Numbered from the stretch's first letter, positions 35,296 to 43,607 are shown. The stretch is DNA of 64,000 nucleotides from Sphingomonas sp. URHD0057 (GCF_000620665.1 NZ_JIAU01000007.1:143616-207615); one strand, 5' to 3'. A program made the numbers and translations. The notes: generated by a model from the sequence alone, not told the origin.

Positions 35296-36623
35296 TACTC
35301 GTCTCGCTGCAGCTCCTTGCGCCGCTCGTTCCAATATTCGAGGCGCTCCTTGACCTTGGCCTCGAAGCCGCGGTCGGTTGGCTCGTAGAAGGCCTGGGCC
35401 TCCATTTCCTCGGGCCAGTAATCCTGTCCCGAAAAGGCCTCGTCGGCGGAATGGTCATAGGCGTAGCCCTTGCCGTAGCCGACGGTCTTCATGAGCTTGG
35501 TTGGCGCGTTGAGGATGTGCATCGGCGGCATCAGCGAACCGGTTTCCTTGGCGCTTCGCCACGCCGCCTTTTGCGCCATGTAGGTCGCGTTCGATTTGGG
35601 CGCGGTGGCGAGATAAAGACAGGCTTGGACGATGCCGATCTCGCCTTCGGGGGAACCCAAGAAGTCGTACATCTCCTTGGCGGCGAGGCACTGGAGCAGC
35701 GCATTGGGATCGGCCATGCCGATGTCCTCGACCGCGGCGCGGGTTAGCCGGCGGAGCAGGTACAGCGGCTCCTCGCCGGCGACGAGCATGCGCGCCAGAT
35801 AATAAAGCGCGGCCTGCGGGTCCGACCCGCGGATCGTCTTATGAAGCGCCGAGATGAGGTTGTAGTGGCCCTCGCGGTCTTTGTCGTAGACCGGCACGCG
35901 GCGATGGAGCAAATCGCTGAGCTCGGCCAGCCCAAGTGGTTCGCCGATCTCGATCGAGAACAGCGTCTCGACCTGGTTCAGGAGGAAGCGGCCGTCACCG
36001 TCGGCGCTCGCGATCAGTGCCTCACGGGCCTCGGTTGTGACAGGGAGTGGGCGGCCCTCGATCGCCTCCGCGCGGCGCATCAGTTCTTCGAGCGCGCGAT
36101 GATCGAGGCGCCTCAGGATCAGAACCTGACAGCGCGAGAGGAGCGCCGCATTGAGCTCGAAACTCGGATTCTCGGTGGTCGCGCCGACCAGGGTGACCGT
36201 GCCGTCCTCGACGTAGGGCAGGAAGCCGTCCTGCTGCGAGCGATTGAAGCGGTGCACCTCGTCGACGAACAGCAAGGTCTGCTGACCGGCTTTGGCCATT
36301 TGCCTGGCCTCGGCGAAAATCTTCTTGAGGTCGGCAACGCCCGAGAACACCGCGGAGATGGCGACGAAGCGCAGTCCGACCGCATCGGCGAGCAGCCGCG
36401 CGATGCTGGTCTTGCCGGTTCCGGGCGGCCCCCACAGGATCATCGAGGAGAGGCGCCCGGCCGCGACCATGCGCCCGATCGCGCCGTCGGGGCCGGTCAG
36501 ATGCTCCTGGCCGACGATCTCGTCGAGCGAGGTCGGGCGCAGGCGATCGGCGAGCGGCGCATTCGCCGCAGGCAGCTCTGCCGGGCGGGCCGGGGCGTCC
36601 TGGTCTGCGAACAGGTCTGGCAT
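35295..36623 (-). CDS. rarA: Replication-associated recombination protein A
   Basis: 442 residues, AAA+ ATPase of the RarA/MgsA/WRNIP1 family. Walker A is GPPGTGKTS, Walker B LLFVDEVHRFNRSQQD, sensor 1 GATTENPSFELNAALLSR; the C-terminal tetramer part includes YDKDREGHYNLISALHKTIRGSDPQAALYYLARML. It acts at stalled forks with SSB and RecA. ATG 36623 (MPDLFADQDAP) is preferred over the longer frame because family members start with MADLF-like residues. Confidence 0.93.
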   Translation of the reverse strand: MPDLFADQDAPARPAELPAANAPLADRLRPTSLDEIVGQEHLTGPDGAIGRMVAAGRLSSMILWGPPGTGKTSIARLLADAVGLRFVAISAVFSGVADLKKIFAEARQMAKAGQQTLLFVDEVHRFNRSQQDGFLPYVEDGTVTLVGATTENPSFELNAALLSRCQVLILRRLDHRALEELMRRAEAIEGRPLPVTTEAREALIASADGDGRFLLNQVETLFSIEIGEPLGLAELSDLLHRRVPVYDKDREGHYNLISALHKTIRGSDPQAALYYLARMLVAGEEPLYLLRRLTRAAVEDIGMADPNALLQCLAAKEMYDFLGSPEGEIGIVQACLYLATAPKSNATYMAQKAAWRSAKETGSLMPPMHILNAPTKLMKTVGYGKGYAYDHSADEAFSGQDYWPEEMEAQAFYEPTDRGFEAKVKERLEYWNERRKELQRDE

Positions 36624-36686
36624 GTCAGAGAAACATAGGGCGAACGAAAAAAATTGCACCTCTCCGGCTTGTCGATGATCTTACTG

Positions 36687-36707
36687 AGATATATCTTAGA
36701 TGCATCT
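36687..36707. promoter_or_regulatory. Double palindrome upstream of the PadR gene
   Basis: Two perfect 10-bp palindromes, AGATATATCT at 36687 and AGATGCATCT at 36698, start 11 bp apart, one helical turn. They lie 27-47 bp before the PadR start, a likely autoregulatory operator. Confidence 0.55.
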
Positions 36708-36733
36708 TGGACGCACATCACAGGAGAAAATTC

Positions 36734-37360
36734 ATGCGTTATCGACATGGGTGCGGCCCGCGCGGGCATATCGAGATCGACCTTCCCGACGCGGTGATGG
36801 CAATGCGCGGCGGGCGCGGCTGGGGTGGGCAATGGGGTCCCTTCCACTTCGACTTCGGCGACGGTCCAGAGGGACGCGGGCGCCCCGGTCGGCGCAGTCG
36901 CCGAATGTTCGAGAGCGGCGAACTACGGCTCGTGCTGTTGAAGCTCATCGCCGATTCTCCACGCCATGGCTACGACTGCATCCGGCAAATCGACGAGCTG
37001 ACCGGCGGCGAATATGCACCCAGTCCTGGCGTTATCTACCCAACGTTGAACCTGCTTACCGACGAAGGTCTGATCGAGCAGCTGGACCGTCCCGGCGTGC
37101 GCCTCGCCTATGCGGCGACCGACGCCGGGCGAGCGCATCTCGAAGAGCGTTCCGACGAGGTTGAGGCCTTATTTCAGCGCCTTCAAGATTTGAAGCCGAG
37201 CGACGAGCACGCAACCGGTCCGGCGATCGGCCGCGCGGTCAAGAATCTGATGACCGCGCTGAGCCATCGCATCGGCCGCGACGGGCTCGACGAGGAGCTG
37301 CTGCACGAGATCGCCGCCATTCTCGACGAATCCGCGCAGCGGATCGAGCGGGTCAAATAA
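36734..37360 (+). CDS. PadR family transcriptional regulator
   Basis: 208 residues. A Gly/Arg-rich N-terminus (about 55 residues with HGCGPRGHIEI and GRGWGGQWGPFHFDFGDGP) precedes the PadR winged helix: SGELRLVLLKLIADSPRHGYDCIRQIDELTGGEYAPSPGVIYPTLNLLTDEGLIE. A C-terminal helical dimerisation part follows. ATG 36734 has AGGAG 8 nt before it. It most likely represses itself and a transporter or stress gene; its target is not adjacent. Confidence 0.88.
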   Translation: MRYRHGCGPRGHIEIDLPDAVMAMRGGRGWGGQWGPFHFDFGDGPEGRGRPGRRSRRMFESGELRLVLLKLIADSPRHGYDCIRQIDELTGGEYAPSPGVIYPTLNLLTDEGLIEQLDRPGVRLAYAATDAGRAHLEERSDEVEALFQRLQDLKPSDEHATGPAIGRAVKNLMTALSHRIGRDGLDEELLHEIAAILDESAQRIERVK

Positions 37361-37363
37361 CGC

Positions 37364-38533
37364 CTAGCGGCCGGCGATCCGGTCGAGCCGTTTCCGCTTG
37401 TGGATCGCGTGCATGTAGACGCGGACCACGGCGGAGTTGATCGAATCCCAGTCCATGGTCTGCGCCACGGCGAGCCCGGCCTCGCCGTGGCGGTGTCGCA
37501 GGTCCGGATCGGCCGCATAGGCGGCGAGCGCGTCGGCGAACTCTTCCGGCGCCGCGCCCTCGACCAGGGTGCCGGTCGTCCGGTGGCGGACCAGATTGTT
37601 GTTGCCGGTCGCCTCTGCCGCGATCACCGGCAGCGCACAGGCCATGGCCTCGAGCGTGACATTGCCGAATGCCTCGGTCACCGAGGGGTTCATCAGCACG
37701 TCGGCGCTGGCCAGCCCGCGAGCGAGATCGCTGCCGGTCAGCTGGCCGGTGAAAATGGCGTCGGGCAGCTGTTGCTCGAACCAGGTGCGCGCCGGGCCGT
37801 CGCCAATCACCACGACGCGGTGCCGGATGCCGCGGTCGATCAACGCGAGGATCGCGTCGGCGAAGACGTCGAGGCCCTTTTCCATCACCAGCCGGCCAAG
37901 AAAGGCGACGACCATCTCGCCATCGGGGATGCCGAGCGAGCGGCGCCAGGCCATGTCGCGGCGCTCGGGGTTGAACTGCTCGCGGTCGACCCCGCGCGCC
38001 CAGATCGCAATGTCGCGGTTCATGCGCTGGGCGCGGAGGATCGACGCAGTCGATTCGGCCGGCGCCATCACCACCTCGCAGCGATGATAGAGCCGGCGCA
38101 TGATGTTGCGGGCGAGCGGCTCGAGGAACTGCAGCCCGTAGTAAGCGCAATAGGTGTCGAAGCGCGTGTGGACCGAGGCGACCACGGCGATCTTGTTGCG
38201 CCGCGCCCAGGTCACCGCCCGGTGACCGACGATGTCCGGGCTGGAGATGTGAACGACGTTGGGGTTGAACTCGGCGAGGTCGCGCTTGACTCGCGCCGTC
38301 AGCGCCACTGGAAAGCGATATTCGGAACGACCCGGGATCGGCACCGCGGGCACGCTGACCAGGTCGCCGGTGGCCGGGAATGCCGGCTCCGCCACCGTCG
38401 GCGAATAGACCCGCACGTTCACGCCCTGAAGGAGCAGGTAGCCGACGAGCCGGTTGAGGCCCTGGTTGGCCCCGTCGCGGACATAATTGTAATTGCCCGA
38501 GAAGAGGGCGATCCGGAGGTCGCTCGGTTGCAC
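37364..38533 (-). CDS. GT4-family glycosyltransferase, GDP-mannose type
   Basis: 389 residues, GT-B fold. N-terminal RIALFSGNYNYVRDGANQGLNRLVGYL; C-terminal donor site with VVAFLGRLVMEKGLDVFADAI, VVVIGDGPARTWFEQQLP and the EX7E element NPSVTEAFGNVTLEAMACALPVIA. It resembles MgtA/PimB-type alpha-mannosyltransferases that act on lipids. Inner-face membrane-associated enzyme; its acceptor is unknown. Divergent from the deoxyinosine glycosylase, with a 23-bp gap. Confidence 0.88.
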   Translation of the reverse strand: MQPSDLRIALFSGNYNYVRDGANQGLNRLVGYLLLQGVNVRVYSPTVAEPAFPATGDLVSVPAVPIPGRSEYRFPVALTARVKRDLAEFNPNVVHISSPDIVGHRAVTWARRNKIAVVASVHTRFDTYCAYYGLQFLEPLARNIMRRLYHRCEVVMAPAESTASILRAQRMNRDIAIWARGVDREQFNPERRDMAWRRSLGIPDGEMVVAFLGRLVMEKGLDVFADAILALIDRGIRHRVVVIGDGPARTWFEQQLPDAIFTGQLTGSDLARGLASADVLMNPSVTEAFGNVTLEAMACALPVIAAEATGNNNLVRHRTTGTLVEGAAPEEFADALAAYAADPDLRHRHGEAGLAVAQTMDWDSINSAVVRVYMHAIHKRKRLDRIAGR

Positions 38534-38556
38534 GGGGGCGATGTAGGAGTTTCTGG

Positions 38557-39060
38557 GTGAGCGTCAAAGCCGGATTGCCGCCGATCGTCCGCTCCGACGC
38601 GCGGCTGTTCGTGCTCGGCAGCCTGCCCGGCGACGCCTCGCTCGCCGCGCGGCAATATTATGCGCATCCGACCAATCAGTTCTGGCGCCTGCTCGGTGGC
38701 GCGATCGGCGAAGCGCTGCACGATCTCCCTTATGACGCCAGGCTCGCGCGGCTGGCCGAGCGGCGCGTCGGGCTGTGGGACGTCATCGCCTCGGCGACCA
38801 GGCGCGGCAGCCTCGACCAGGCGATCCGCCTCGCCGAGCATAACCAGGTCGAGCATCTGCTTCACGATTATCCCGAGCTGCGCGCGATTGCCTTCAACGG
38901 CACGACCGCGGCCGCAGTCGGCCGGCGACTGATCGGCGACCCCGGCCGCGCAATCGCATTGATCGACCTGCCGTCTTCGAGCGCGGCCAACACCACCCCG
39001 CTGGCCGACAAGGCGGCGAAATGGGCCCGGCTCGGCGCGTTCGCGGGACCCGCCGAGTGA
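38557..39060 (+). CDS. DNA-deoxyinosine glycosylase, UDG superfamily
   Basis: 167 residues from GTG 38557. Motifs: LFVLGSLPGDASLAARQYYAHPTNQFWRLLG (catalytic pocket), VGLWDVIASATRRGSLDQAI, IAFNGTTAAA and a late LPSSSAANT. This pattern defines the family annotated as hypoxanthine-DNA glycosylases (UDG family 6), which remove deaminated adenine from DNA. Repair role in the cytoplasm. GTG is used because no ATG occurs before the catalytic motif. Confidence 0.87.
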   Translation: MSVKAGLPPIVRSDARLFVLGSLPGDASLAARQYYAHPTNQFWRLLGGAIGEALHDLPYDARLARLAERRVGLWDVIASATRRGSLDQAIRLAEHNQVEHLLHDYPELRAIAFNGTTAAAVGRRLIGDPGRAIALIDLPSSSAANTTPLADKAAKWARLGAFAGPAE

Positions 39061-39087
39061 TGACTTGCGCGAGACGCAGAGTCCGCC

Positions 39088-39402
39088 ATGATCGAGGGCA
39101 TGATGACGACCGACGAGATTGAAGAGGAGGAGGATCCCGACAAGCGCCTGTCGATGGTCGACGAGGCGCTGGTCGCGGGCACCATCGCCAACACCAACGG
39201 GCTGCTGGTCATCCTCGCCAAGCTGGTGTCCAAGGGTGTGTTCGACCGTGCCGACCTGCAGGCCTTTTCCGACAGCTATTCGAAGCCGCTCGACCATGTC
39301 GGAATGCGCGAGAACGAGCTGGTCACCCAGATGCAGGACCAGATGGAATCGACCCTCGCCGAGCTGATGCGCTACCTCAGCGAGCGCGAACGCGAAGGAT
39401 AA
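39088..39402 (+). CDS. Conserved small helical hypothetical protein
   Basis: 104 residues, acidic near the start (TTDEIEEEEDPDKRL) and helical throughout, ending QMEDQMESTLAEL-like residues (DQMESTLAELMRYLSERERE). ATG 39103, with GAGGG close upstream, could be the true start. No membrane segment. Similar small proteins occur downstream of DNA repair genes in sphingomonads, but I cannot name the family. Confidence 0.6.
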   Translation: MIEGMMTTDEIEEEEDPDKRLSMVDEALVAGTIANTNGLLVILAKLVSKGVFDRADLQAFSDSYSKPLDHVGMRENELVTQMQDQMESTLAELMRYLSEREREG

Positions 39403-39461
39403 GCGGGTCTCGATTGACTAGGCCGCGATGAGCCCACATATGGCCGCCTCGCTGCAGCGCT

Positions 39462-39537
39462 GGCCCCTTCGTCTAGCGGTCTAGGACGTCGCCCTCTCAC
39501 GGCGAAAACACGGGTTCGAGTCCCGTAGGGGTCACCA
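39462..39537 (+). tRNA. tRNA-Glu (CUC)
   Basis: 76 nt with encoded CCA. Acceptor GGCCCCT pairs with AGGGGTC, the anticodon loop CCTCTCA carries CTC, and the T arm is CGGGTTCGAGTCCCG. It marks the left edge of the accessory region 39.5-57 kb, a common integration position, though no integrase or second att copy was found. Confidence 0.97.
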
Positions 39538-39839
39538 GCAATTTCAATAGCTTAACGGCAGATAAAAGACCCGTGCGAGCCGTTTCCCAAAAATTTCCCA
39601 AATAAGCGGCATTGGATTTTGTCGGACAAGCGGGGATGAAATCGCGCTTCTTCGCGCTGTGCGGCAGATTGCATGCCGGCCCCCGGCCGGCTCCCCGGTC
39701 TGCTGCTGGCCGCTGATCCGCCTTGACTGACCGGTCTGTGCTTGCTGTTGCCGCATTCTGCAGTAAGCTTTGAGGGCGCCGGAACGAAGGCGCCGAGGCG
39801 TGAGAACCTCGACTTGGAGAGCCGCCGAACGCAATTTCC

Positions 39840-40502
39840 CACCCGGGCCGGGTGGCCGCCGCGCATGTCCAGGCCGCTTGCGGCTAAAGGTGGCGGCGCA
39901 TGTTTCCAAGCGATGGGCCGCGAATGGATGCGCGACGACACCGAAGACGAGCTTCGGCCGGATCCCGTTCTTGTTGCAGATGGCATGCACTGCCAGCGCA
40001 CGCACCAGGCACCGGTCCTGGGCGCGCGCAAAATACAAAGCCCTGCGCGCAGCTCCGGCAATGGCGCGAAGCAGGCGGTCCCGATCGCGCGCGTTCGGGG
40101 GGTTGCCATTCATTCGGGCGCGCCCTGCCGATTCGAGCACCTCGAGAAAAGTCCGTGTGCGGAGTCGCCGGGCTGCGCGCGTTTCGGACAGGAGCGCCCG
40201 GAACAGGGGGAGCAGGCCGGGGCGGGGCGAGGGCCCGCTCAGCCAGTCGCAGGTCGGCGGCTCGATGACCGGGGGCGGCCGGATCGCCCCGGATGCGCAA
40301 TCCTCGATGAGGACCCGCCGCGCAGTGAGCGCCTGAAGGCGCTCGGCGTCACCTTGTTCGATATTGCCGAGGCCAAGCGCAGGAAGGCCGCGTTGCCGGC
40401 TGCTGGAAGGCAGAAATAACGGTCCGCTTCAATGTCGAGAAAGACGGCTCGGCCGGCGCAATCGCACCAGTGAACATACTGTCGCAGCTGGAGCGGCATC
40501 AC
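39840..40502 (-). pseudogene. Lasso peptide B protein (leader-binding plus cysteine protease), frameshifted
   Basis: Reading down from GTG 40502, LQLRQYVHWCDCAGRAVFLDIEADRYFCLPAAGNAAFLRLA is the leader-recognition part of a fused lasso B protein. Near 40375 the frame must step back one base to continue as LGNIEQGDAERLQALTARRVLIE and on to the protease motif AQDRCLVRALAVHAI (catalytic Cys) and VFGVVAHPFAAH (catalytic His). After that His the expected Trp and Asp segment appears only with another shift (a Trp codon in a third frame near 39910) and then loses similarity. I therefore call it decayed. It lies just downstream of two precursor genes. Confidence 0.7.
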
Positions 40503-40553
40503 CCGAAATCAGCAGTCGCGCGCCCGCGGCTAAACGGGCGCGCGCTGCATCAT

Positions 40554-40682
40554 TCACTCGTCGTTGAGGCCGGCGACGGGGATGAGGCCGCCCTTGCGGT
40601 CGTCCGAGCCGAACGGGGTGCCCTTGGTGTCGACGCTCGCGGCGCCGAGATCGATGAGCTCGTCATGATGTTCACGGTTCAT
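40554..40682 (-). CDS. Lasso peptide precursor A1 (benenodin-like)
   Basis: 42 residues: leader MNREHHDELIDLGAASVDTK and a 22-residue core beginning GTPFGSDDRKGG. Typical proteobacterial lasso features: leader ELIDLGAAS, Thr at position -2, core Gly1, and Asp 7/8 able to form the macrolactam. The ring pattern G-x-P-F-G-x-D-D resembles benenodin. AGGAG lies 9 nt before ATG 40682. The core contains no Cys. Intact, unlike the B gene 52 bp downstream. Confidence 0.85.
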   Translation of the reverse strand: MNREHHDELIDLGAASVDTKGTPFGSDDRKGGLIPVAGLNDE

Positions 40683-40704
40683 GGTCGATTCTCCTTGTGT
40701 TGGC

Positions 40705-40718
40705 GTCATGGCCACGAC
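40705..40718. promoter_or_regulatory. Palindrome upstream of precursor A1
   Basis: GTCATGGCCACGAC, a dyad of the form GTCRTGG-CCAYGAC, with 22 nt between it and the start codon. The same dyad stands at the same distance before precursor A2. Confidence 0.6.
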
Positions 40719-40949
40719 CGGAGAAGGAATAGAGCGCTGCCTGAATTATTCGAAAACAATAGGGCGGGTGTTCGGCGATTGTTTGCCAAACAGTTTTGAC
40801 CGTGGCGCAGGCGGCGCTGGCTGCAGCTATGCGGAGGAGGTGCCGCTCCAGGGCGCCCGCGCCGGCATCGGCGCTCGTGTCCTCACGGCGACAGCCGAAT
40901 GCGAGCGCGTGCCTAGGAGCACGCGCTCGCGGGTGGGCTTCAGTGCGGC

Positions 40950-41084
40950 TCAATCAAGCGTCAGGCCGCCCTCGTTCGTCATCAGTGAGGCCCGATGATC
41001 GTCGATCCCCCACGGGCCGCCCTTCGTCTCGGCGCTGGCGGTCCCAAGATCGATCAACTCATCATGTTCATGCTTACGGTTCAT
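40950..41084 (-). CDS. Lasso peptide precursor A2 (benenodin-like)
   Basis: 44 residues: leader MNRKHEHDELIDLGTASAET plus Lys, then a 23-residue core beginning GGPWGIDDHRASL. It shares leader, Thr -2, Gly1 and Asp 7/8 with A1, while the tail differs completely, so the two would give different peptides if processed. AGAGGAG lies about 8 nt before ATG 41084. It is 267 bp upstream of A1 on the same strand with its own upstream dyad. Confidence 0.85.
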   Translation of the reverse strand: MNRKHEHDELIDLGTASAETKGGPWGIDDHRASLMTNEGGLTLD

Positions 41085-41106
41085 GGCTTTTTCTCCTCTT
41101 CGTCAC

Positions 41107-41120
41107 GTCGTGGCCATGAC
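41107..41120. promoter_or_regulatory. Palindrome upstream of precursor A2
   Basis: GTCGTGGCCATGAC, with 22 nt between it and the start codon, exactly as for A1. The intervening sequences differ, so spacing and dyad are conserved rather than the whole leader. Confidence 0.6.
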
Positions 41121-41353
41121 CGCGGCAGCTTAGGCCGGGCGCGCGGCGATACCGAGGATATAGTTCGAATATCTGGACATTATTGCTCGGCGCGATCCAC
41201 TCGTCGGACCGCCGCGATGATTCGGCGATTGGCGCCGTAGCGCGGCGCAAACATGGTTTCCCCAAAACTAATCTTGACCCCGAGACTCGCGCTGCATTAG
41301 CCGAGCGTCTGGGGACCTGGTCGAGCGCGTACAAAATCGGTCAAAAAAACGGA

Positions 41354-41794
41354 GTGTGCGCCATCACCGACAAAGATTCCGGGCCATCGAAACCGTCCCC
41401 GCCGCATGGCGCCAAGAAGGACATTTCCGTTGAAGCTGACGAGTTCGGCCTCGAACGCGAATTGAATCAGCTCGCGCGCGACATTTTGCAGTCAAGGCGG
41501 CAGCGCAACGGCGAGTTCGGGAACCGCCTGTTTAGCGAACCCGCTTGGGACATGCTCCTGGCGCTTTATGTCCGCGAAAACGCGGGAGTGGCGGCCACCG
41601 GCGCCGATCTGATCTCGGCATCCGGCGCGGCGCGATCGACGGCGGGACGATGGATTTCGCATCTCGAAAAGGAGTCGCTCGTTCGGCGGCGGCGGCATCC
41701 CCGCGATTCCGCGACGGATTTCATCGAACTGACCGACCTCGGACGCGAATCGCTCGAGCGTTACCTCGCCACCATTCAGTCCGAGCTTCGATAA
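41354..41794 (+). CDS. Winged-helix (MarR-like) regulator, paralogue 1
   Basis: About 146 residues from GTG 41354; the frame is open to 41183, so the start is uncertain. Core: RLFSEPAWDMLLALYVRENAGVAATGADLISASGAARSTAGRWISHLEKESLVRRRRHPRDSATDFIELTDLGRESLERYL, a winged helix with recognition helix around RSTAGRWISHLE. It belongs with four other proteins in this region (42618, 43140, 43912, 50530). It is divergent from the lasso precursors and could regulate them. Confidence 0.72.
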   Translation: MCAITDKDSGPSKPSPPHGAKKDISVEADEFGLERELNQLARDILQSRRQRNGEFGNRLFSEPAWDMLLALYVRENAGVAATGADLISASGAARSTAGRWISHLEKESLVRRRRHPRDSATDFIELTDLGRESLERYLATIQSELR

Positions 41795-41801
41795 GGAGCC
41801 G

Positions 41802-42038
41802 CTATTCCGAGATTTCCGTCGAGGGCTCGGTTCGGGGCGGCGAAACATCGAGACCGTCCTGGGGCAGCATGTCCCTCAAACGGCAGATAGCGAGGTCGAG
41901 GTGCGCCCCAACGTCCGCCGAGCAATCGGCCTCGTCGAGCAGCCGCAACGCATCTTCCATCGAGCTCAAAGCGTCGTGCAGCTTCTGTTGCCGCGATGCA
42001 AAGGATCCTGATTCCACGTCCTGCTCCGAGCCAATCAT
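41802..42038 (-). CDS. Small hypothetical helical protein
   Basis: 78 residues: a polar start, then SRQQKLHDALSSMEDALRLLDEADCSADVGAHLDLAICRLRDMLPQDGL, which reads as a helical hairpin. Small proteins of this kind (LDxAIxRLxDxL) recur in sphingomonads; function unknown. It converges on paralogue 1 with a 7-bp gap. Confidence 0.55.
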   Translation of the reverse strand: MIGSEQDVESGSFASRQQKLHDALSSMEDALRLLDEADCSADVGAHLDLAICRLRDMLPQDGLDVSPPRTEPSTEISE

Positions 42039-42617
42039 CGCTTCGGGGCGCCTGTGTAACGAAAAATCTTCGACCGTCCACCTCGTTTGCCCGGGCGTGC
42101 CGGCGAGGCACAGCCCGCCACGGAGGAATGTTTCCGGGCGCTGAACGCTCTATCTTCGCGGGTCCGTCGCGTCGTGACTGGACATTCGTTCGGGCGAAGG
42201 ATGCAGGAGAAGTGCCAACACTTCACACCGCCGCCCTCCTTTCGATTTGGAAGGCACCGCCCAATTCGCCGAGGCATGGCCTGCGCCACGGCATGGGGTC
42301 ATGACGCGACGAGCGGTTGTTCAGCGCTTGTTCGCTGTTCAACCAAAATGATCCGGAACGGCTGAGATTGGCCCGCGCCGACCTTGCAATTGAAGGCGCA
42401 ATTCTGCAGCAAAAGCAAGTCAGCTGCCGAATCGGTCGGGGACGGGTGCTGCTCGGTGCACCCGTCTCCCGCAGCGAAGCCAGGCATTTGGGCGGTGACA
42501 ACATCCCCGCGGGCGCGTACACCGCTCCACGCCGAATCTTGAACATCGCCAGGTGGCGGAACGATTCGTGCGTCTTCCAAAGATCAGTTCGAGCCCCGCC
42601 GAACCTGGGCGCGCGCC
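42039..42617. other. Region without a convincing gene
   Basis: About 580 bases between a small minus-strand gene and winged-helix paralogue 2. Frames are open on both strands (the longest on the minus strand is 42299-42580, 93 codons), but none shows a family motif or a clear ribosome site. It may contain the promoters of the flanking genes or decayed coding sequence. Confidence 0.4.
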
Positions 42618-43121
42618 TTGACCTCCGGAGCAGCCAAGCGCGGCCGAGCCGAGGCGTGGATTTCAGCCTTGCTGACCGTTTCGGCGCGCGAAGCGATGGC
42701 TCTCGTCGATTCGCCGTCGCTTCGGGCCGGAGGGCCGGCTCAGGCGAACCAGGCTTGCGGAGGGACGGACGCGGCAGAAACGCACCCGTTCACGAATTGC
42801 GCCGCCAGGGAATTGTGGATTCGGGCGCAGCGGGCGCGATTCTTCGATCCCGCTCTCTTTGGTGACGCCGCCTGGAACATCCTACTCGCTTTATACGTGC
42901 TCGGAACCCATCGATCGCGTGTTTCGAGCACACGTTTCACGAAGATCTTCGGCATTCCACGATCGACCGCGTTGAGATGGCTGAACGATCTTCAGGATCG
43001 CGGCCTGGTCGCGCGGGCGGCATCGCCGGCCGGCTCAAGCATGCATTTTGTCAGGCTCACCGGCAAGGCGCGCCGCTCCCTCGACAGCTATTTCGCACAC
43101 GTCCGCGCCCCGGGGTCCTGA
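42618..43121 (+). CDS. Winged-helix (MarR-like) regulator, paralogue 2
   Basis: Up to 167 residues; ATG 42696 (MALVDSPSLR) would give 141 and may be the real start. Core: ALFGDAAWNILLALYVLGTHRSRVSSTRFTKIFGIPRSTALRWLNDLQDRGLVARAASPAGSSMHFVRLTGKARRSLDSYF. The helix pair RSTALRWLNDLQ corresponds to the recognition helix in its relatives. It converges on paralogue 3, 18 bp away. Confidence 0.7.
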   Translation: MTSGAAKRGRAEAWISALLTVSAREAMALVDSPSLRAGGPAQANQACGGTDAAETHPFTNCAARELWIRAQRARFFDPALFGDAAWNILLALYVLGTHRSRVSSTRFTKIFGIPRSTALRWLNDLQDRGLVARAASPAGSSMHFVRLTGKARRSLDSYFAHVRAPGS

Positions 43122-43139
43122 TGCGCTCGGGCAGCGCAC

Positions 43140-43607
43140 TCAGATTGCGCCCCCGGATACCGAAATCGCGTTGAAATAGGATTCCATCTTCGCGCTCGCG
43201 GTCGGCGACAGCGCGACCCAGAACCGTCTGCCGTCCAGCGGGTCGCCCTCACGCGTCAGAAAGCCCAAATGCTCGAGCTTGTCGATCCAGCGCAACGCGG
43301 TCGTGGCCGGGACCGCCGATGCAATGCACAAGGCCGATGTGGAAACCGAATGCTGCCGGAGCTCGGCACGGTACAGCGCGAGAAGGATATCCCACGCGGG
43401 GTCGGCGAACAGCTCCCGGCTGATGATCTCTTCGCGCGCCCGGCGGGCCTCGATGATCCGCTGGACGTTTGGCCGGGCGTGCGCCGACCTGACCCACATT
43501 GCGCCGCGCTCGGCCTCCAGTTTGCTTTTCAGGGCCCGCAGCTCCTCTTGGAGCCGGGCGATCTCCTGTTCCGTCTTTTCAGGCCTTTGGACTGCCGCGT
43601 AATTCAT
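43140..43607 (-). CDS. Winged-helix (MarR-like) regulator, paralogue 3
   Basis: 155 residues from ATG 43607, with AAGGAG 7 nt before it. The N-terminus is a predicted coiled coil (KTEQEIARLQEELRALKSKLEAE), likely for dimerisation. Core: ELFADPAWDILLALYRAELRQHSVSTSALCIASAVPATTALRWIDKLEHLGFLTREGDPLDGRRFWVALS. It is the best-formed member of the local family. Confidence 0.78.
   Translation of the reverse strand: MNYAAVQRPEKTEQEIARLQEELRALKSKLEAERGAMWVRSAHARPNVQRIIEARRAREEIISRELFADPAWDILLALYRAELRQHSVSTSALCIASAVPATTALRWIDKLEHLGFLTREGDPLDGRRFWVALSPTASAKMESYFNAISVSGGAI

Noticed and set aside
36687..36707. AT-rich palindromes as a replication origin feature
   Set aside because: Only two 10-bp dyads at a regulator promoter; no DnaA boxes or further AT-rich repeats nearby.
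39742..40419. Plus-strand frame across the lasso B region
   Set aside because: Antisense to recognisable lasso B motifs in the minus strand; no ribosome site.
42317..42865. 182-codon frame before winged-helix paralogue 2
   Set aside because: Overlaps paralogue 2 in another frame and carries no recognisable motif.
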